DNA of 64,000 bases from Physcia stellaris (GCA_018902385.1 JABSSW010000010.1:744001-808000); one strand, 5' to 3'; counted from the first letter of the stretch, positions 34,960 through 48,057 are shown. Numbers and translations are program-made. Notes: a model not told the origin generated them from the letters alone.

Positions 34960-36910
34960 GGCCCGCCGCTGGTTGTGTCTTTAAGATCCAATGCTCGAGC
35001 AAATGCAATAAAATCACCGCAAATATATCATTGACTCAAGGGTAGATTGTTCATTTGTTAACGCCACGGGCTGGTGATAATGTGGGGAGATAAAATGGCA
35101 CCAAGGCTGCAAAAGACGAGGTTGGGAATGGAAGAATCACGCGTAAGCATAGGAGGCTAATACGAATGTCTCAAACTCGTGAGAGCATAAACTCAGACAG
35201 TGGAGGGACCCAAATCAATTGAAAAGCCTAGCTTATTGGTCAAGACTTGCGAGGCAACGCCTGCGAGCACACATTGTAGGCAGCGCACAGTAATCCGATT
35301 GGGTCGAAGGGGCCGACTTGGTGTTGCTTGCCCAGACAAACGTCGGAATGCCTGTCAACGGCGCGGGAGATTGTCAGTCAATCTGGGCTACTTGCTGCTG
35401 CATGGTGAGGAAAAGCTGCCATCATGCGGCAGGAGCTTTGTAGACGTTGTGCAGAAAGTGGTTCAAGGCACGGTACTGCAGCCGAAAGGATGGAGCAACA
35501 AGAACGGGGTCGGGAGACGGCACGAGATTCGTTATCAGTGACCCAAATAATTGGCGGCACAGTGCATCTCATCGTCGCAGCTAATGCAGCCCCACACCTA
35601 TCGGCTTTCTTCCTCATCGCTGTCTTACGCCTCCGTTTCACAAACGGGATGCACCACGATATGAACATGGTGTGCAGCGAGCCCACCAGAAACCCCATTT
35701 CTTTCTTTGCTACCCGTCAAGAAAGTCTTCAAGCTGCTTCGCACCGCCAGTCCTGGACGCAATTGTCAAATACTATCCAAAACCCTCCCTACATCATTGC
35801 AAGGTGGGCTGATGGACCTTTCAGGCTTCGCCATTGACGCGAGTCAAGGCAACTACTGGAAGGCCATTTGGAGCCAACGGGAAACGGTAGGGGCACAGGT
35901 CATCTTGGGATCGGGACTCGTGGAACAGGGAGAGGTTCGTCTAGATAAGGGTTTGATAGGTAGGATTGTCTGTCCATGAAATCTACCGGCCCGGACCTTG
36001 ATGGGTATTCGTATTCCAACCCGAATGCCTGATAACCTTCCCTTCTCTTTCTAGCTTCCCAAATGCTCGTCCAATCCGACAAGGCTTCGATTACCGGACG
36101 ATCCTCAGTCCTGCTCGTGGATCATCTGGTTGGATCGATGATACCGAGGGGTACGATAGGCTGCTTTGAACCGTCGATATGTAGCACCGTCTTCGCCAAC
36201 ATGGCACCTTCGATGAGACAGGATTCTGGGACGAAACAGTGCTTCACACCAAGCTTCGGCAATACTGGCTAAAACATCCCACGCGAGCTTGCAACCTGTC
36301 TCGTAAATTGTGTCAATCAGCCATCTTCCGAAATTACTGGTATAGGTAAGCACTCTCTGCACGATAGGCAGATTTCCTCCTTCTGGTGCGCGCTCGCACC
36401 ACTGAAGAGTTGGGACTTCTGAACCACGCATACTGTTCACCCCTCGTGTTTCTGCAGGATCGCGTTCAATGGCGATTATCCCTGTGTCTCACGTGGAAGT
36501 CTGCATAACCCTGCAGAAGTGAACATCCTTCCGTCTCCCACGGTGCGCCCTAAACACAGTCAATGCGGCTCAATCTTGGTCTATCAGTCTACCACTGGTT
36601 GGAAACAACAGCGTAAGGTACCTTCTACTTGCCTGAAAGAAGCCCAATCGATAAAGGAAATGAGCGTCAGAATACCTCGGTTCAAGCTTCACTTAGCTGA
36701 CGTTCCAGCCCTTGCTGTTCCAATTACCTGGGTACATTGAGTTTTGATTTCGGGCAGGGGAAGCAGCAATCAACTTACGCGTCTGTACCATTAAGGGAAT
36801 TGCCATGTACCACTTTGTATCAGCTACGTTGATAGCGCCTCGCCCCTTGCCACTGCATAAAGCTTGAAAAAGTACTTGTTGGGGCAATTCCGGCGCTTGT
36901 CGATGCCGCC
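34960..36910. other. about 2 kb without a supported gene
   Basis: Contains the porter promoter. Minus-strand pieces at 36431-36105 and 36082-35900 have mixed protein-like features in changing frames, possibly a relic, but no family was recognised. Confidence 0.4.
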
Positions 36911-38892
36911 ATGAAAGGGTTAGAGCAAGCCGTGAGCATCAAGCTATGGGCTGGAAATGGTGAATCTGCTCCATGGGGAAAGCTTAAGCAGGTAAGGTGA
37001 AACCAGCGTTATTCCTCGGGCGTTCCATGATCATAGATATCGAGTCTCCTCTTTTGCTCGGTTCATTACTGACCTGTCCAAAGGACCCAGAGCTTTGGGA
37101 TGACACTGGGGACACGCTCGTATTCTTTGGCCGTAGCCGGTCTGAACCATCATTTCGTCTTCGGTCAACCCTACTCCGGGAGTCCAAGCATGTTGTCCTT
37201 ATTGAAATGATGCAAGACAGTATTGTCAAGACCAAAGAGAAAGAGCAACAACCAGGTACAGTTCAATATAAGCTCTATATGGACGCACCATCAGGAGGCT
37301 CCAAAATTGATATTTTGCGATACCACATCACCACTAGGAATTTCTTTGCTTTCATGCTACGCAAGCCTCTAGTAGGCTTCACGTTCTACCAGGCATTGGT
37401 AGACTTACACGATCGGTTAGAAGACTATTTCGATCCAGGGACTGACTGTACATCCGCACTCAAATCATACTTGGTCAGACTCGGTCTGGTAAATGTATGC
37501 AACGAGCCTCGAGCCGCCGCGGGATTATTAGCTTGGAGTGAAGATATTCGATGGAATGAAGGATGGCGTGAGGCATTCGTCCATAGTGTCGGCATGTATG
37601 AGCGGATCAACAAACTCCAGGAAAGCGCCGACATCAGCCTTTCCACGACTGCTCACTTACATCGCGCACATCTTGAACTTCAAGCTCGGGTTCAGGAAGC
37701 TGAGGAGATCCTGTCCACCTTTTACTTCGATGACGCCCATTTTGCACAGGAAGATTCGGCTTCGTCGGTGCGAGCAGCTTCAGATCGATTCCGCAAGTTT
37801 CTGAAGCAATTCTACGAGAAGCAATATCAGAGTTGGCCAATTCGTAGAGGACAGCAGGGCAATCATCTATGGCTGGATCGTGCTATCATCAGCCGATTAC
37901 AAGACGACTTTAGCGCTTTGTATGAGTACTTCGTAAACCGAAATATCTATTGGAACGACGAAGATGATGAGGATGTCCGCAACGCAAGGAATTGGCTTAG
38001 CTCTGTCAACAATCTCAATTTTGGATTGGATGGCGAGGACTACCGCATGCTAGGTGTCTTTCGTAATCTTGACTGTAGGCTCAACGCATCCCATATCCCT
38101 CGCCCGTATCCACTATTACCAAATTCGGTACCAGCAGCACCACCGATGAAAAAGTCCGTATTTCGTGGTAAAAAGACAGACAGAGCTCGGGAGTCGCGAG
38201 TCGCTCATCTTTATGCAGAAGCCAGTAACATGCATCAATTGAGTCGCGAGCACGCAAGGAATGACCTAGCGCAAGCATACGTCCGCTTTGAGAAATTTGA
38301 CAACCCAAGCGAGGTTGACCCAAGAGAAGCTCGCAGAGAGCGATGGGTAATCATCTATTGCGTTCTACAAACGCTAGCCAACCTCTCCGTGGATGTCCCA
38401 AATCTAAGCTTCAAGGGCGACGTAACATATTTCCTTAACTGTAGACTTCAAGGACTTCCGCCTTGGAATCCGACGGAGCGGATCTTCACAGACGCCTCGC
38501 GTGAGTTCAGTCATTGTTGGTTGGCTCCTGAAGCATGGGAGGAAAGCCAGTATGAGCACTGGACATCAAGTGGAACCAAGAGTATCCCTTCTATCAGGAG
38601 AAGTGAAAGCTCTTCGACTTATGATTCGCGTCCGTTGTCTCCAGAAGCCCAGTCAATGACCACTACAATGACCTCAACCATGGTCTCCACCTTCTACAAT
38701 CACGAGTCCATGCGTGAACTTGAGGCTGTTGAAGCACCTCCTGCAGAGCTCAAGTCAGCATACGACGATATGTCTAAGCATTCCCTGACCGGGCGTGAGT
38801 CCGAAGCCCATTACGCGACAGCTAAAACACCCGAGATCAAACCTCTCCCAAAATACCTCTCCAAGCCCTTACCCATGCGCCCGCAAAGGTGA
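36911..38892 (+). CDS. fungal DUF8004-type protein
   Basis: Exons 36911..36991 and 37084..38892; 629 residues. The 92-nt intron joins APWGKLKQ to DPELWDDTGDTLVFFGRSR in phase 0, the arrangement seen in this ascomycete family. A BTB-like start (PSFRLRSTLLRESKHVVL) is followed by ILRYHITTRNFFAFMLRKPL, VDLHDRLEDYF, AAGLLAWSEDIRWNEGWREA and HSVGMYERI. A C-terminal low-complexity tail ends PLPKYLSKPLPMRPQR. I recall this family as DUF8004. Function unknown; no signal peptide or membrane span, so probably nuclear or cytosolic. An upstream exon cannot be ruled out because the frame is open before ATG 36911. Confidence 0.8.
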
Positions 38893-41177
38893 ACATATTG
38901 CTGTCCCCTTCTCGTGCCACACTGTCGGCGATATACAGATGTCTGATAGGCTCGTACATCGAGCCGGTGCGAAGGAATGCTCAAACAATCTTACTTCCCA
39001 GATCTTTAGGAAGAGCTGGCTGCATGAATGATTAGACAGATACCAAGCGTTTTCTATACCTATTCACCATTCACGAGTATCAAAGCCCACCAGCGATTCG
39101 TACTCGTGGCTTTTCTTAGCAATCTGATACCTCCAGAAACTTAGATCTTCCGCTGTCCGCGATTTTCTGAAAAGGCGGGCGCACCATCTTCGACCCGCCG
39201 TCGCCACACAACATCTAAGGCTTGTACTATTTCCTAGAGATTTCTTGTCCCCAACGCCTTGCATCAGACACCAGCTCTGCTGCCTCGACGCCCTAATCTT
39301 TCATCATGATCTCGGGCCTGGCTCCCCGCCTCGTACGGCTTGCACCACATCCTTATTGAGTCCGCGTCTATCTTTCAACTCCGTTACCGCAGGCGAGATC
39401 AAAATACACCTCATAACTCTCAGTGATAGACTCTATAACAGTCTCGGCTGCTGCTAGCGGACATGTTTCGATCTATCTACTCCTTGGTGAGCTAGCGGTG
39501 TATGTAAGAGGTAATTTGAAAAGATGACGGAGCACTCAACGTCACCAGCGAACAAAATCATGAAAGAACAGCAAGCAAATTTAAAAGTTTCTTTGATACC
39601 CTGGTCAGGTATATGCTCTTACTGAGATCTTTCTTCTTCATCTAACAATCGCCTTTTCCCCGCTCATCCCCTTATCGCGTTTCCTTCTGACCTCAAAACA
39701 GACTTCTACATCTCGACCAGCGTCACTCGCCACGCTTTCGATACTGAGCCGTGACTGCTTAGAGCTACAGCAAAGTCGCGCTCTCTCGCCCTGCCGCGTC
39801 CCCGATCCATGCTCTTTACATTGCCCATATGCGGGTCAGGTAAGACAGTCAGCAGCAGCAGTCCAGGAAACCTGTCGTGCCGCAACAATTTCAAATACCC
39901 AATTTTTGGGGAGGGAACCTAATGATCCTTTTTTTGGGGCGGCTCCGTGGCGGTCGAGATTTGCTAGGCGAAATTATAGTATTAATCAACATGGCCATCG
40001 AAGCTCGCAGTAGGGCGAACGAATACTAACGCCATTGAATCCTGGCATATTGGGCTTGAGCAAGAACGGCGGAAAGAGGGATAAAGGGCTAGCTTGTGAG
40101 GACTGGGAAAGAAAATTGACACATTAGCCAGAGGTGCGTCGCAGCCGTGATTGAGACGATCAATAGAAATTATCTCGGGCATACTTGTGCTTCGCAACAC
40201 TCCAGAGAAGGCGAAATACATCTGTTTGGGGATTCAAACTGCATTATCGGCAATGCGCCTGACACTCATGTACGAGTACTGCGAATAAAATCTGGAGACA
40301 TTGTTTAGGGATAGAACATGACCGATATCTACCTTGGCCTATCAATTCGAATATCCTGCTGAGAAGATCGCTGGAAAATTTCAGCGTCTCCAAATCAACA
40401 ATAATACTGCAGCAGCGTCACCAGTAGCGTGATAACTTCTCCACCTCGATTTCCCGGTCAATACTGAATTCCTCAATTTTACCACTCACTATTCCCTCAT
40501 TGGGATTTTCGTTTTGAAAAGATTTTGGCGTGTTTAGGGCACTTCTGATAGTTGGGGGATCATATCACAACCGGTCTCCGCGTTGGATGCCATTCCGAAA
40601 AACTTCCGCGAAAGGCTAGATGAGTTCCTTGTACGGGTACCCCTGGGAAGTTCGTGATGTTCGATGCAATGATACAGAGCAGATGATAATTGCTTGTCAA
40701 CTGCTTGCTGGCGATCAACGAGGATTTTCGATGATTGATTGATAAATCGTTGCCCACAGCTTTGAAGTGTTAGAGATTCAATGCAGACATCCATAAGATC
40801 TCAACATGACAGTCACGCTTGAACTTTTGTTATTTTAGATACGATCCACACTTGATACAAGACATTCCTCATGACAGAACGCGTACGTGTCTCTCTGGCA
40901 CAAAGTATATGAAAACGACCATCACTTTTAATCTCGTCCCAAGTCAGTTACTAATCGCAATTCTGTCGATCCACTTACTATCAAACCATGGGATCAAAGC
41001 TCTCCGATCAATGCAGCAAGGTGAGTCACTCCAAAACTCCTCCAAAACTTCTAGAGACCGTCTGAAAAAGTCAATCCGGCAAAGTAGACACGCCATTGAC
41101 TTGGTCTGTCCTGAGGTCTAATCGTGAGCCAACTAAGATGACACTCGTGCCTAGAACAAGGACCAACTATAAATAGA
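38893..41177. other. gene-poor 2.3 kb
   Basis: No convincing gene. A short frame from ATG 40909 (MKTTITFNLVPSQLLIAILS) reads like a signal-peptide exon with a donor (CAAG/GTGAGT) at about 41021, but nothing downstream continues it before the direct repeats. Confidence 0.4.
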
Positions 41178-41330
41178 TTTGATTCCATTCCCATTCGGGG
41201 TTTCGTCAATTAGATCATCGGATCTCGAACAACCGTTCAACAACCGGTTCGTGACTGGTTTGTGACCGGTTCTCAACCGGATTCGGTTTTCGATGCTGGT
41301 CTTCTGGAAACCTCGATCGGGCCTAGTCAC
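41178..41330 (+). repeat. direct repeat copy A
   Basis: About 153 bp similar to 41545-41708. Shared blocks: GATTCCATTC, GGGTTTCGTCAA, ATCTCGA, GTGACCGGTT, TTTTCGATGCTGGT, TTCTGGAAACCTCGATCG and GCCTAGTCAC. The centre is rich in AACCGGTT-like palindromes. Confidence 0.8.
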
Positions 41331-41544
41331 AATGATTTCTCGTGATTAGCTTATTGTTATGGGGGGAGTAACAAGAAACTGATAACTGGCCCATAAGCGA
41401 ATTGCACCTTAAAAGCTTGACAGTAAACCTTCTACAAAACCCCCTGTAGCACACATCTTACACCTGGGACATTACGTTTGATAATTTGACCTTATTGGAT
41501 CTCGATTTCGTGTCTTCTACTCCTGTGCGAACTGTCCTCGTTTC

Positions 41545-41708
41545 TTTGATTCCATTCTCTTTCCGGGTTTCGTCAAAGAAATCATCGAATCTCGACCAAC
41601 TGGTTGAGGACCGTTTGGCAATCGTTTTGTGACCGGTTGTTTACTGGTTTTCTTCTTGTTTCGATTTTCGATGCTGGTTTTCTGGAAACCTCGATCGAGC
41701 CTAGTCAC
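41545..41708 (+). repeat. direct repeat copy B
   Basis: Second copy, about 215 bp after copy A, with small indels in the ACCGGTT-rich centre. Two copies of this size in the same orientation could be the ends of a small non-autonomous LTR-like element or a local duplication. Confidence 0.8.
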
Positions 41709-42011
41709 TGTTTCATCTCATAGTTTCGCTTATGAGTCTGGTTCAGCTTTCTCAAAGATTCGCCGTCAAAATATATTCATCTGACGAGGACCTGTTGTCA
41801 CTGCGAAGAAATAGATGACCCTTGCCACAGCTCGCAAATGCTCAAGCAGGGGTTTACTTTCTCCATATTTTCTGTATTCTAAAGTCGCCTATCGAAGCCG
41901 CTCGAGCAGAGTTGATATTTTCAATCTGCATTGTGGACGACTTCCCTCACTGCACGACTACTATACAAAGTGCCTACAGCGCTGATCCCCACTGCTGCTC
42001 CACATTGGGGA

Positions 42012-43734
42012 TCATCTGATCATTGCCACTTTCGCGCCGTTCGCAGAACTGCACGTCGCTCCAATGCTTTCCGTCCACGGTTCCGGATCTCGGTTTTCGA
42101 TGCCGGAAAACTCTTGTATCAGTCGCACTGCTGTGTAGGACGCTTCCGTGAGGGCGAATTGCTCTGATCAAGAGTCAGTGCTGGCTAGTTGCTACTACTC
42201 AACAATAGATGAACTGTGTCTCGATGCTTACGTCCTATGCAATTTCGCGGGCCTCCGCCGAAGGGTAGGAAATTCTGCGATACCAGATCAGTCATGTCGA
42301 TCATAGAAAACACGATTATCTAGTTTGAGAAATCTCACCCACGAAGCCTTCTCTTCATGCCAGCGCTCAGGTCTAAATTCATCCGCATCATCGCCCCAGA
42401 GGTCCTTGCGCTTGTGAAGGGCGTGGAAGTGGAAGATTACTAGGGTGCCTGCCGCCACGAAAATGGGCGACTTGCCATCGTCACCACCGCCTTTTGGAAG
42501 GACGAGATCTTTCAACGCGACGCGAGAAGTCCCCTGTACTATCGGGTACAGTCTAAGCGCTAGAAAAAACTGAAAATTAGCATGAATGTGAGTGGAAGTA
42601 AATAAGGGATGTCTGACTTTCGTTCAAGCAGAAGCCGAGGTACTTCAAGCCTTTAAGCTCGTCCAAAGTTGGGTTCCTTCCATTCAGAGAAGCAATCTCT
42701 TCGTGCAGCCGTTTCCATACCTCAGGATTACGAGCAAGCACGAAGAATAGATTTGTCAGTAGCGCGGCCGTGGTATCACGACCTGCCAAGAAGATCCCTA
42801 AAAGCTGGTCCCGAAGGACTAAACGATCGTCTGTCAGCTTCGCCAGCTCGTTCAGGAAGACGTATCTGCCAGGATCTGCAGTGTCATTCTTCTCGTCCTT
42901 CGTCTGCGAACGACGTTGTTGCAGAGCTCTGTCGACGTGGGCCTCCATGTAGGTGTGCACTTTCTTGATCGCCTTAAAGAAGTCCCTTTGTGGCATCAAG
43001 TTAGCGAAAAATCCAAGGCGGAATCGACGCTCAACGCCGAGTTGGCCGGTACGACAAGCTTCAGCCAAGTCGCCCCCAAAGGCCTCGGGATGTGGCAGGG
43101 AGTAAATCGACTCCCCGAACATGAAATCGGTCGTTACATCGGCGGTGTAGCGGAGGAAGAGCTCCGCCATATCAACAGTCGACCGATCATGGGGTATCGC
43201 TTCGATCAGATCCTTGACGTGAGTCTCCAACGTCGCCAGGTCCCCTACTTGGCTTCGTGCAAAGCTTGGCTTGAGGAAAGCGCGCGAATGCTCCCATTCA
43301 ACGCCATCAGCCACCAAAACACTATTTGCTATTACAGGTCCAAATGCTTTCTGCCTAGGTGTACCTATGACAAAATCCTTGAAGTTCGTCGACAGAACAC
43401 CCTTGATGTTCTCCGGCTCAATGGTGCTGATGACTGGGAAGGTGGTAAGCCTGGATGAGTGGGTATTGCCATAGGACTTGTAATGAGATTCTTTCTCGCT
43501 CATGAACGTCTTGCGCTTTGCGGCGCGAACGGCGTTATAGATGACATCGACGCCGAAGAATGGGTCCCAGACAGGATATCGCCGTGGAGGTTTACAGCCA
43601 TTCTGCAGGATAATTCGTCGACGTGCTTGGTAGGTCTTCAAGCGAAGAGTGAGATAATAAACGACTCCTAAAGTAAGACCTCCCAACAGGAGTGGGGAAA
43701 TCCCACTCTGGAAATCGAGGATCTGGAAAGCCAT
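42012..43734 (-). CDS. cytochrome P450, CYP52-like
   Basis: Exons 43734..42618, 42559..42339, 42274..42232, 42163..42012; 510 residues. An N-terminal membrane anchor (ISPLLLGGLTLGVVYYLTL) is followed by the I-helix LGIFLAGRDTTAALL, the K-helix ETLR (Glu-Thr-Leu-Arg spans intron 1), FRPERW, and the haem loop FLPFGGGPRNCIG with its Cys ligand. Sequence style (RRYPVWDPFFGVDVI, CNDxx-like HALHKRKDLWGDDADEFRPE) fits the CYP52 group of fatty-acid/alkane omega-hydroxylases in the ER. The exact substrate is not predictable. The last exon (EASYTAVRLIQEF, then a Ser/Ala-rich tail) is shorter than usual in conserved sequence, and its TGA was accepted because no better splice was found. Confidence 0.88.
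42084..42116 (+). repeat. short third copy of the 41.2-kb repeat core
   Basis: ATCTCGGTTTTCGATGCCGG followed by AAAACTC repeats the core of copies A and B. On the minus strand this lies in the last P450 exon, so it may be coincidence or a captured piece. Confidence 0.35.
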
Positions 43735-45057
43735 GGAGATAGTATCGTAAATAAAGTTATTTCAATGCGTGAGTGAGGTCGATCACTGGATGCCCGAGTG
43801 TTCTGATTTGGAGCTTCAGGCAGCAATATTTCCAAAGTGACGCTGCTCTAAAAGCAGTTGTTAATTATCAGAATCATACGTATCTTGGAATGACAAGCTA
43901 TTGCTCCAGCTTGTGTGCTTTATTGGTTTAACACATCACTGAATACTCATGGAGGTGATGGAACGGACAAACCAACAAAGCCAGCAAATCTCACTGCAGA
44001 ACCGGTGCCATGGATCCTTCGAGCTGAGGGGATTCCAAACCGTGCCACTCAGCCTGATGACCTGATTGGTATGCCAAGACGGTCTCTTGGCACTGTTTCA
44101 ACCTCGGCAATAACAATTCAAGGAGCTGTGACTGGAAGATGCCATGACGATTCTGTTCACCTAAAGGTTGTATTGACTTAGTGACTTGTGACGATGTTTC
44201 GTGCCCCAGAGATGCAGTCGTGGCAACCTCAGCCCCATGAAACAGAGGCACAGAAGCACGGGCCAGAACCTGGAAGCACGTCCCAAGTCGCCATTGGAGG
44301 AGAATGGCCAATGGAAAATGCATCCCCAGACATTAATGACAGACGAGGGTGTGCAGAATATGGTAAGCTACATCTGAGACGGATCATCGCTTAACATGTC
44401 TGGATGTGGCCGGCAAGGGTCTATCTCCACCCCCCCACGAGAAGCATCAACGGGGAATTAGTACGGGGGGCTTTTGGGCGCACAGTCCACCCAATCGACT
44501 GCCGAAGGTCTAACGACTATCGACTTGCAACACAGCCTTGGATTATGCTATGCAGCTAATGCTCTAGGTACCACTAGGTTGATGGCATGCATAACAACTA
44601 TGTTTAGTATCGTCATTGCATGCCATAGCACCACCACTATCATCTCTCACGAGTAGCTCTCTGCCACACCGAACATGTATTCGGACCATGGTCCAGTGCT
44701 CAGCAGTGCCTGCGCCGCAAAAGGTTTCAATCGTGCTTACTGCTCAGCGCTGCCTCCATATCCAAATGGGATCGCTCAGCACGCTATGCGAGAGCTTCCT
44801 CTCGTGGTGTGTTGCGTTCACTTGCTGAAGGATGTCTCTTCTGACTGTCAGCACGCCTCATGGGAGCCTATGTACCCCAGGTCAAGGTTTCATATCCTCA
44901 TATCCCTCTTACTCGGTGCTTCGAAATGGAGGTTGCAATTATCATTTCGAGAGCGACCTGTTCCTGCACTTTCTTACTTGTTCTCTCTCTCCCCATTATC
45001 GTGACTTCTTACACGTAATCTGTCTCGGATCAAAAGCGCTCTGATTTGGTTCTAACC
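43735..45057. other. about 1.3 kb without a supported gene
   Basis: Lies between the divergent P450 and rhodopsin-like genes. Only short frames without motifs. Confidence 0.45.
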
Positions 45058-46665
45058 ATGTCCGCTCAAATCATCGTCCCAAACTCTCTGAGAATCGGGG
45101 AGTACCTAACGGTACTTTTGGGCTTCGGATTGAGCACACTTGCCATTTGCGCCCGCATTTTTACCAAATGGCGTATCACCAGGAAGTTCCTCACTGAAGA
45201 CTGTAAACTCTCCGCCGGTCAGACGTCTAGATCGTTGAGCTTCTGCTAATGCACCATAGATTTCTCGATCGCTGGATACGTAGGTCGAAATCGTTTGAAT
45301 GAGAACGCGTCATGGTTTGGACAAAGAGAAAAGCTAATTGACCACGATGAAGTTTGGCCTCTCGGCTTACCTCGGACTCGCCATCGTCATAGGAAGGAAT
45401 TCGGGAGATGTACAACATAAAGCTTACGTGAGTACTCTGTCGCCATCGAATTTCGGCCCTACACTGAAGCGAATCGGACTCACAAGGATACTGGACAGCT
45501 CTCGATGATCGAGACTATAGTCTATGATCCTACCATTGTTCTCGTCAAGACCTCGATATTGTTGCAGTATGTGACGGTCTTTGTAGCGCATAGGAGGAAC
45601 TTGTTCCACTACCTGATCCACATCTTGATCTGGGTTAACGTCATCTTCTACATTTGCATCACCTTCACGTATATATTTCAAGTAAGTCGTTGAAAAGGAA
45701 ACTTAACTCAACATCAACAGGCAGCTGACAGAGCAACAGTGTACGCCGCGCCGAAAGCTGTGGATACCCGATACCCCTGGACACTGCAGCGACAAACACG
45801 GTCGAGGCGTCTTCTCCGGATCCATCAACGTCGCGTCAGACATCCTGATATTCATACTACCGCTCCCAATACTCTGGCGACTACAAATGCCTCTCCAGAA
45901 AAAGCTGAGGCTCGTCTTCGTGTTCGGGTTCGGACTATTTGCGTGCGTGGCAAGCGTGGTGCGGCTCAGCTACAGCGTCCAGTTGGACCCGGACCTGGAG
46001 AGCGTAGCTTATCAATTGAAAATCGATAAAGAAGGGCTTTGGGCGTGAGTACTCCTACTCTCACTATTGAGTCTCCACATTGACAAGTCTTCAGGTTTGC
46101 TGAGATATCAATCGGGATTATCGTGGGCTGCATGCCACTCGTGCACAAGTCCTTCAAACACTTCTCATCCAATCTTTCCCTAACGTCCAGCTTCAAGATG
46201 CTGTCAAGTAGCAGCGGTGGGTCGTCCTGGCGCAGGCTTTTTGGCAAATCCTCGACGTCGGAATCGAGCTCCTCCGGCAAATTCCTCGACAGTACTGGGT
46301 CTGGCTCTGTGGCTCCACATATTGGGACTCTCAACATGACACGAGCGTCTTTCTCCTCAACTGACAGAGAGCTTCCAAGTGGAAAGCCCCAAGGCGAGAA
46401 AGGCTTACCAGCACTTCCGCCGCCCGTGCTCGGTGGAGCAGCAGTATCGAGGAAGCCTGTACCGCACGATCCCGAAGAAAAGTACATTCCGCAAAAAATG
46501 ACCGATGAGGAAAAGGCTATACCTGCCGCGACAGTGGCGAACACCTCGGAGAACGAAGTACACGCTTCCCCTGCTGTTCGGTCATGGGAACCAGAAGAAT
46601 GCACTTCAGAGGATCGGAGAAACGAAACGAAGAGAGCGCAATACGACCTTTATCCTAGAACGTGA
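45058..46665 (+). CDS. fungal rhodopsin-domain (PTH11-like, CFEM-less) membrane protein
   Basis: Exons 45058..45202, 45260..45279, 45353..45427, 45487..45681, 45740..46044, 46095..46665; 436 residues. Seven membrane spans are readable: YLTVLLGFGLSTLAICARIF, TEDYFSIAGY/FGLSAYLGLAIVIG, VKTSILLQYVTVFV, LIHILIWVNVIFYICITF, INVASDILIFILPLPILWRL, VFVFGFGLFACVASVVRLSY and ISIGIIVGCMPLV. CTPRRKLW...GHC and the WALQ-like loop are typical of this family. The cytosolic tail (about 160 residues) is Ser/Pro/Glu-rich. Members are putative plasma-membrane receptors; ligand unknown. Exon 2 is only 20 nt. Confidence 0.88.
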
Positions 46666-46987
46666 GATCTCTAGAGATATAGAATATACATACGTTGTGA
46701 ATAGAGGCATATACTTCTCCGAGTATGAAAAATCTGCCAGTGGGATAGATCTAACCGTAGCACCAGCAGTGAAAGAAGTAGCCTCATCAATGCCGGTAAA
46801 TCCTGTCGATGTAGTCAAGATGTCTGTCAATCTGTACAGCTTTATCCCTACGCCAGATTTCTACGCTTGATATGTACGCATGTTGTTCGTACAGAGTCGT
46901 CTATTGCTGAATACAAGTTCGTTCCACCTTTGAACTTGGTCTGTCCGCATCAGGAGCAGACTCCGGCTCCTTCCGGTTCAATGTCCG
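46666..46987. other. convergent 3' intergenic region
   Basis: 322 bp between two converging genes; nothing further seen. Confidence 0.4.
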
Positions 46988-47308
46988 TTATCGGCGAGAT
47001 GCCCTCCCATAAGCTCTACTCCAAGCCTCCACCTTCTTCCGATCGTGCAGAGGATCTCCGCAATCGACACCGTACCCGATTTCGCACTCATGGGTCGCTG
47101 TGGATTCTGGGTAAAATGAACACTGGCTGCATCGCTGGTGATTGCAACCACCTTTCTTTTTGGGCTTGGTGGCTCCGACGAGTGTTCCGCCGCAGCGATC
47201 GTAGAACGCAGACTGGTAAAGTTGATGACATTTGGTGTTGCAACATCGCCAGGTAAGAAACTCATTACCCGATGGATCGAGGGGAAGTTTAAGATTCGAG
47301 TCGTCCAT
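46988..47308 (-). CDS. small Cys-rich, zinc-ribbon-like protein
   Basis: Single exon, 106 residues, ATG 47308. Cys/His are spaced like zinc ligands: TWRCCNTKC, FYDRCGG, then GGCNHQRCSQCSFYP, and HECEIGYGVDC. Uncharacterised short proteins with a W-C-C...C-x-H-x-R-C-x2-C pattern are frequent in ascomycetes. No signal peptide. Expression is unproven; the residue pattern is the main support. Confidence 0.55.
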   Translation of the reverse strand: MDDSNLKLPLDPSGNEFLTWRCCNTKCHQLYQSAFYDRCGGTLVGATKPKKKGGCNHQRCSQCSFYPESTATHECEIGYGVDCGDPLHDRKKVEAWSRAYGRASRR

Positions 47309-48057
47309 GGTTGGTGGTTGTTGATGAGGTTCCTCAGTATTCTTGTGAGAACGTTGATTTTCGAACACTTGTAACAATATACTATGTATAGTGCAGGCTG
47401 ATGTTTGTCACATATTGGATGAGCGATCGCTCTCAGGGGGTGAGTGAGTGGTTTTGGGATTTTGCAGGTCTTTGACTTGCGGTTGAACTCAAACATATTG
47501 GGTATTTCGATGCCTTTAAATAGGCAATTTATTCTTTGACAGTCATCATGAATACTGCGCATGGGTTTGCGGTGACTCATAGATGACAAGATATATCATA
47601 CAGGTGTGATCGCTGGGTCTCTCTTACCGTGGTGAAGCCGTCGATTCATTGCCAGAGCTGCAAGACGGCTAATTCGGGTCCAATTGTGGACCCTGGATCG
47701 CAGTGCATGCTCGTAACATTCAACGTTGCATGTTCAAAGATGATTTCAGCATCAACCTGGATGAAGCTGTTGGGAGGAAGTAGGAAAAAGCAAATGCATC
47801 AATCAGGAGTTTGCTTATCTAATCTAATCTGCCAAAAGTCTTGGCATTATTGGATTTTTGTACATTTCGATGGTTGTAGGCTTCATATGTATGTAGTCAA
47901 AATCCAGCCACTCACACGAGGAGTCAATTGGTCGCTTACTCAGCCTATTGAGCCTTGGTTGTGACCTACTCACGCTGCACTAATTATCCTCTTTTATTCC
48001 GTGTTCTCCCATCTCGCCGAAGACGCCCCATAACTTTGGCCAAATCAACAAGAAGCA
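47309..48057. other. intergenic, no gene seen
   Basis: Divergent spacer between the Cys-rich protein and the hypothetical gene at 48058. Confidence 0.45.

Noticed and set aside
35900-36440. Minus-strand frames that might be a gene
   Set aside because: Frames change without splice borders and no family could be recognised; recorded only as a possible relic.
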